This document shows, piece after piece, positions 60,295-64,000 of a stretch of DNA of 64,000 nt. Source of the stretch: Molanna angustata (taxonomy: Eukaryota; Arthropoda; Insecta; Trichoptera; Molannidae); contig OY754969.1 in the NCBI GenBank assembly GCA_963576475.1, forward strand, positions 29,301,388 to 29,365,387. Direction: 5' to 3'. A program made the position numbers and the translations under genes. The notes below the pieces were generated by a model. The model saw only the letters and a program-made list of their open reading frames with translations, did not search any database and had not been told where the DNA came from. How positions within the stretch are numbered: the stretch's first letter is position 1; each line of letters begins with the position of its first letter.

Positions 60295-62885
60295 CAGATT
60301 AGATTTTGTTTTTGAGGAAAAGTAACCAAATTAATAAAATGTAATTTTGATTTCTTGCTTAACTTAATATATTATACTATTCCTGAATATGTAGTGAAAC
60401 ATATGTATTATAATTCTGTGTTAAGAAAATTTAATATTATATTTACTCTACCTTTCCAACAAGGGTACAATGTTTTCATTATAGTTTTTATGTATAAATT
60501 ATTTACTTACCTATCTACATCATTCATACTTCGAAGTGCCTTAATATATATTTAGTCTTAAGAACATGATTATTTAACTTTCACTCTAACATGAATTTTT
60601 TTTTATTTCCTTCATTGATATTTTATATGCGTTATTATTTTGATCATTCCTTTATGTATAGTTGTGTTTATGGACTTTTCTATCTGTACGTAAAATAATA
60701 TGTAAGAAAAAGATTGTAAAAATAAAAAAAAAACATTTATAGTTAGATATACCTATACATCAATAGGAACTTTTTTAATTGATGGCAATCTATCGATGTT
60801 TATATAGCATGTATTTTCAATATAATTTAAGAAAAAATATTGTTCATGTGTTTATAATAAGCTTTATTTGTTGTCGAAATCAGTGTTTAGTGTGTATGTC
60901 ATTTTATTTATTTATGTATTAATAAGTTTTTTTGTACAAGAAATGTATTAAATTAATATTTATTTACAGGGATATATAATGCTTGCCTTTCATTTAATTT
61001 GTATTTTATTTATGAGAAATTATATTTATTCATTATATTTGAAGGAGAATTTTATATACAAACATTTCAAGCGTGTAATATTCTTTTTTGAGATTTTTTA
61101 AATATACATACTTTGCTTTCTGCTCATTTATGTTAAATTTTACTTATTTAATTAATCTATTTTATCAAATCTTGTTTTCATGGGCATGTAAAAATTATAT
61201 GAGGCTAACAAAAACGTTTTTTTTGCTATGCATTTTAATAAATCTTTCTCATATCAACAAATATTCTCTTGTTTCTCAATTGTTGATTTTATTTAGTACT
61301 CAGCATGAAGGTAGGCTTCTTCTATACAATTTTTCAAATCACTTAATATTTTTAAATTCAGATTGCTGAGCCATAGAATTTAAATGGCTACATTTCGAAA
61401 ACTTCATAAGAGAACTATGTCTAAGATTTTTGAATAAATACTCTTCAATTAAAAATTTCATGGCTTATAAATCGCCCATTTTTTATAATATTACTGCAAT
61501 AACTACTATTGTAATTTTTTTTATAACACTATTTTCTTGAGTACTTATTTGAGGCGCTAAATACCACAAATGATTAAATGTCTGTTTTTGAATATTCATT
61601 ATTTTCTCTTGGGCTTATAAAGCACATTCATATCTAGAATGCCACAAAATATCAATTATCAAAAATTTTAATTATTCCAATTTTTTTGCAGTGACAATAA
61701 TTTTTTTCACATAATGTAAATGCCACAGAAACAAATATTATCAATATGTCGCCATTTTGTGAAATGACATATAAGCTGTGTGGCGTTTGGCATCTCATTT
61801 ATTATATTGGTTAAATGAGAATTTTTTAACTAGATACATACAGTACATAGATTTTTATAAACTTAACGAATTTATTTTTTCATATCCATAATAATATATT
61901 CCTAAATTATTAGATTATTCTTTCAATAAAACATAATAAATAATAAGGTACCTACTGTTCATATAAATCAAATTATTAAGTAGGATGTTGATTTTTTTTA
62001 ATAATAATGTTTAAAAATACTCAATTTAATTCATTTTTGTCATTGAAAAAAATATTTACTCAAAATGATAATGGTTTATACATTCAACATATTTTTTTGT
62101 AAAATAATGTATATTGTGTATACTGTTATATTTAAATAAAAAACATTTGAGTGTTTTTATTGAGATAAATAAATAATTTATTGTTGGTTAGTTAAAACTA
62201 TGTTTATATACAAATCAAGAACTCCTCTTTTCAAATTCACACCATTATGATAATGAGCATTGCATAAGTGTTCTAAGATTCAATTCAATTAAATTAACAA
62301 GTATATAAATTTATTATGATGTCATTGTCATGCCATGTGTATTGATATTGCATTCCCAATCCAATTTCTGATCATTTTCAAATTCCATTTTTACCTTTGC
62401 TCTAAAAAATATGTACCTATTTTTTCTAAGTTTTCTATTTGTTTTTTTTATTTGAAAAGACTATGTGTTATGTGTTATTTTTTAAATACCCTTCCATAAA
62501 TATTTTAAATTTGTTTATTTTTTGTGTTGTATACTTTTTTCGCATGTATGAAAATTCATACTGTCATTTTGTAAACTAAAGACTTAAATTAGACCATAAA
62601 AGCACTCATATTTGTGAACAAATATTTAATATAATATATATAATTATATATCTACCAATAAAGGTACATAAATTGTATTTATGTATTTTACCGAGTTACA
62701 AATTTGTTATGGCCATAAGGAATATAATGTATAATAAAATTACTTTGACTGTGACAATAGTTTTTTTTTTATTTGCTAGTTGTAAAAAAATACCGAATGG
62801 CAATCAGTTTGTCAGTGTACAAATACGGGGCTTACTATTTGCAACTTGACTATAAACTGAATGTATCCACATAAAAAAAATGAAT
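60295..62885. other. AT-rich intergenic DNA
   Basis: No gene, RNA or element recognised; short ORFs (60355-60555, 61088-61369) are AT-rich chance frames. Confidence 0.5.
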
Positions 62886-62890
62886 AAGCA

Positions 62891-63735
62891 TTGGATGATA
62901 CTCAAATTGAAAATAGTAAGTATGACCATATGTATACTAGTGATCGTGCATATAGGTCAAAATTCAACCTTAATTCATTAATAAGTTTGAAAAATCATTG
63001 GACCTTGTCTATGATAAAAAACATCGTCAAGGGGTACAAAGTTTTATTTTCGCATATTGCAAAATGTAATTGTGAAAAAGTACCATTTATATTTTATGAC
63101 AATTTTTTAACATCTCAATTGAGACAGAGATGGAATATAATAGTAAAACAAGGAACTCAAGGCTCCTACGGGGCTTACAACCTGTCATTGGCTGGTTTAC
63201 GTGATCCATTTATGTGCTTGCGCAACCTTCACCAGTTATGCCTTCCTATTGAACTCCCTATCAATCAATTTTTGAAAGTTTTATATAGGTAAGTAAGTAT
63301 TTTAATTAAGTATGAAAATTTATTTTGAAAATAAGCTGAAAAAACACATCAATGCAAACCAATTTCCCAATCGATGGCATATCAAAACACATCGATGCAA
63401 ACCAATTTCCCAATAGATGGCATATCAAAACACATCAATGCAAACCAATTTCCCAATCGATGGCATATCAAAACACATCAATGCAAACCAATTTCCCAAT
63501 AGATTGCGTATCAAAAAGGTTTTTTCGTTACTTTATAGATGGCGTTGGTGTTTTTCAGCTTATTTTCACTTTCAAAAATTTGATTGATATGGAATTCAAT
63601 AGAAAGGCACAATTGGTGAACGTTGCACGAGCGCATAAAGTGATCACATAAACCAGCCTATGACAGGTCGTAAGTCCTGTAGATACCTTGAGTTCCTGGT
63701 TCTTCTGTAATATTCCATCTTCGTTACAGGATACT
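62891..63735. repeat. fold-back element with recurring peptide segment
   Basis: The arm at 63125-63292 and the reverse complement of 63597-63735 are similar, and both resemble the minus strand of 6780-6946. The left arm closes a 133-codon open frame (62891-63292, no ATG) ending GSYGAYNLSLAGLRDPFMCL RNLHQLCLPIELPINQFLKV. The right arm has a stop in the same frame. Function unknown. Confidence 0.65.
63345..63516 (+). repeat. 43-bp tandem repeat (4 copies)
   Basis: The unit starts 'cacatcaatgcaaaccaatt' and contains 'cccaatcgatggcatatca', spacing 43 bp (63345, 63388, ...). It forms the spacer between the arms of the fold-back element. Confidence 0.9.
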
Positions 63736-64000
63736 TAAAAAAATGGAAATATTGGCAGTTTGAAAATATGTAGCTTAAGTTTTGACGCTCAAATCCGACT
63801 CAATATTTCGAAAATGATTTTTTTACTGACAGCTGTCGTATTTGGAATTTTTCCTGGGTCATGGGCTGGCGTTTGGGGTCCAATGTTTATTTCTGGAAAA
63901 TTCGATAAGCTTTAGTGCCCTACCGCACTACGGTTTTTGCCTGTCGCGGTTTTGAATAATAAAAAAAACCGCAAATGCGTACACTCGCATTGATTTATAT
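63736..64000. other. window end, no feature recognised
   Basis: Slightly GC-richer sequence with no ORF or repeat that could be assigned. Confidence 0.4.

Overview
This is an AT-rich, intron-containing animal window, almost certainly from an insect and most likely a moth or butterfly. The lepidopteran call is inference. It rests on the non-LTR retrotransposon families with (GTAT)n or A-rich tails, the tRNA-derived SINEs, Helitron-like CTAG ends, frequent 'taggtacctacc' motifs, and two genes whose products match insect proteins. There is no bacterial-style gene organisation, CRISPR array or operon.

Two host genes can be assembled exon by exon, both on the + strand. The first (14338-31166, nine coding exons, 5' end missing) is Grd, a Cys-loop ligand-gated channel subunit of the GABA/glycine receptor class. 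The second (45016-57187, seven coding exons, complete at 1488 codons) is the insect orthologue of mammalian ADCY9, Ac13E in Drosophila, a 12-span membrane adenylyl cyclase. All internal junctions have GT and AG ends and keep the reading frame. The genes are about 13.8 kb apart in the same direction. They do not form an operon, and no functional link is visible beyond both being membrane signalling proteins.

Nearly everything else is mobile or repetitive DNA. Region 1-3300: Helitron-like ends, a ~140-bp tandem repeat split by a reverse-transcriptase LINE, and an 18-bp minisatellite. 3300-14300: an 84-bp minisatellite, SINE pieces, a ~1-kb interspersed repeat ('family A') carrying a fold-back insertion, and LINE debris. 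14338-31166: Grd with introns full of LINE fragments, hairpin MITEs, SINEs, three family A copies and two homogenised tandem arrays (45/270 bp and 88 bp). 31170-41550: LINE pieces and a mariner with intact ends but a broken transposase. 41530-44980: AT-rich DNA and a 587-bp (GT)n tract. 45016-57187: Ac13E, with a hAT element, a SINE, a family A copy and a LINE nested in its 4-kb fifth intron. 57188-64000: AT-rich DNA with one MITE and a fold-back repeat carrying a recurring peptide-coding segment.

No wholly new gene system was recognised. The observations most worth following up are: channel-pore residues of Grd that predict cation rather than anion selection; canonical (not ADCY9-like) forskolin-pocket residues in the cyclase; a duplicated in-frame splice acceptor in Grd; a start-overlapping upstream ORF in Ac13E; and the chimeric family A and fold-back repeats.
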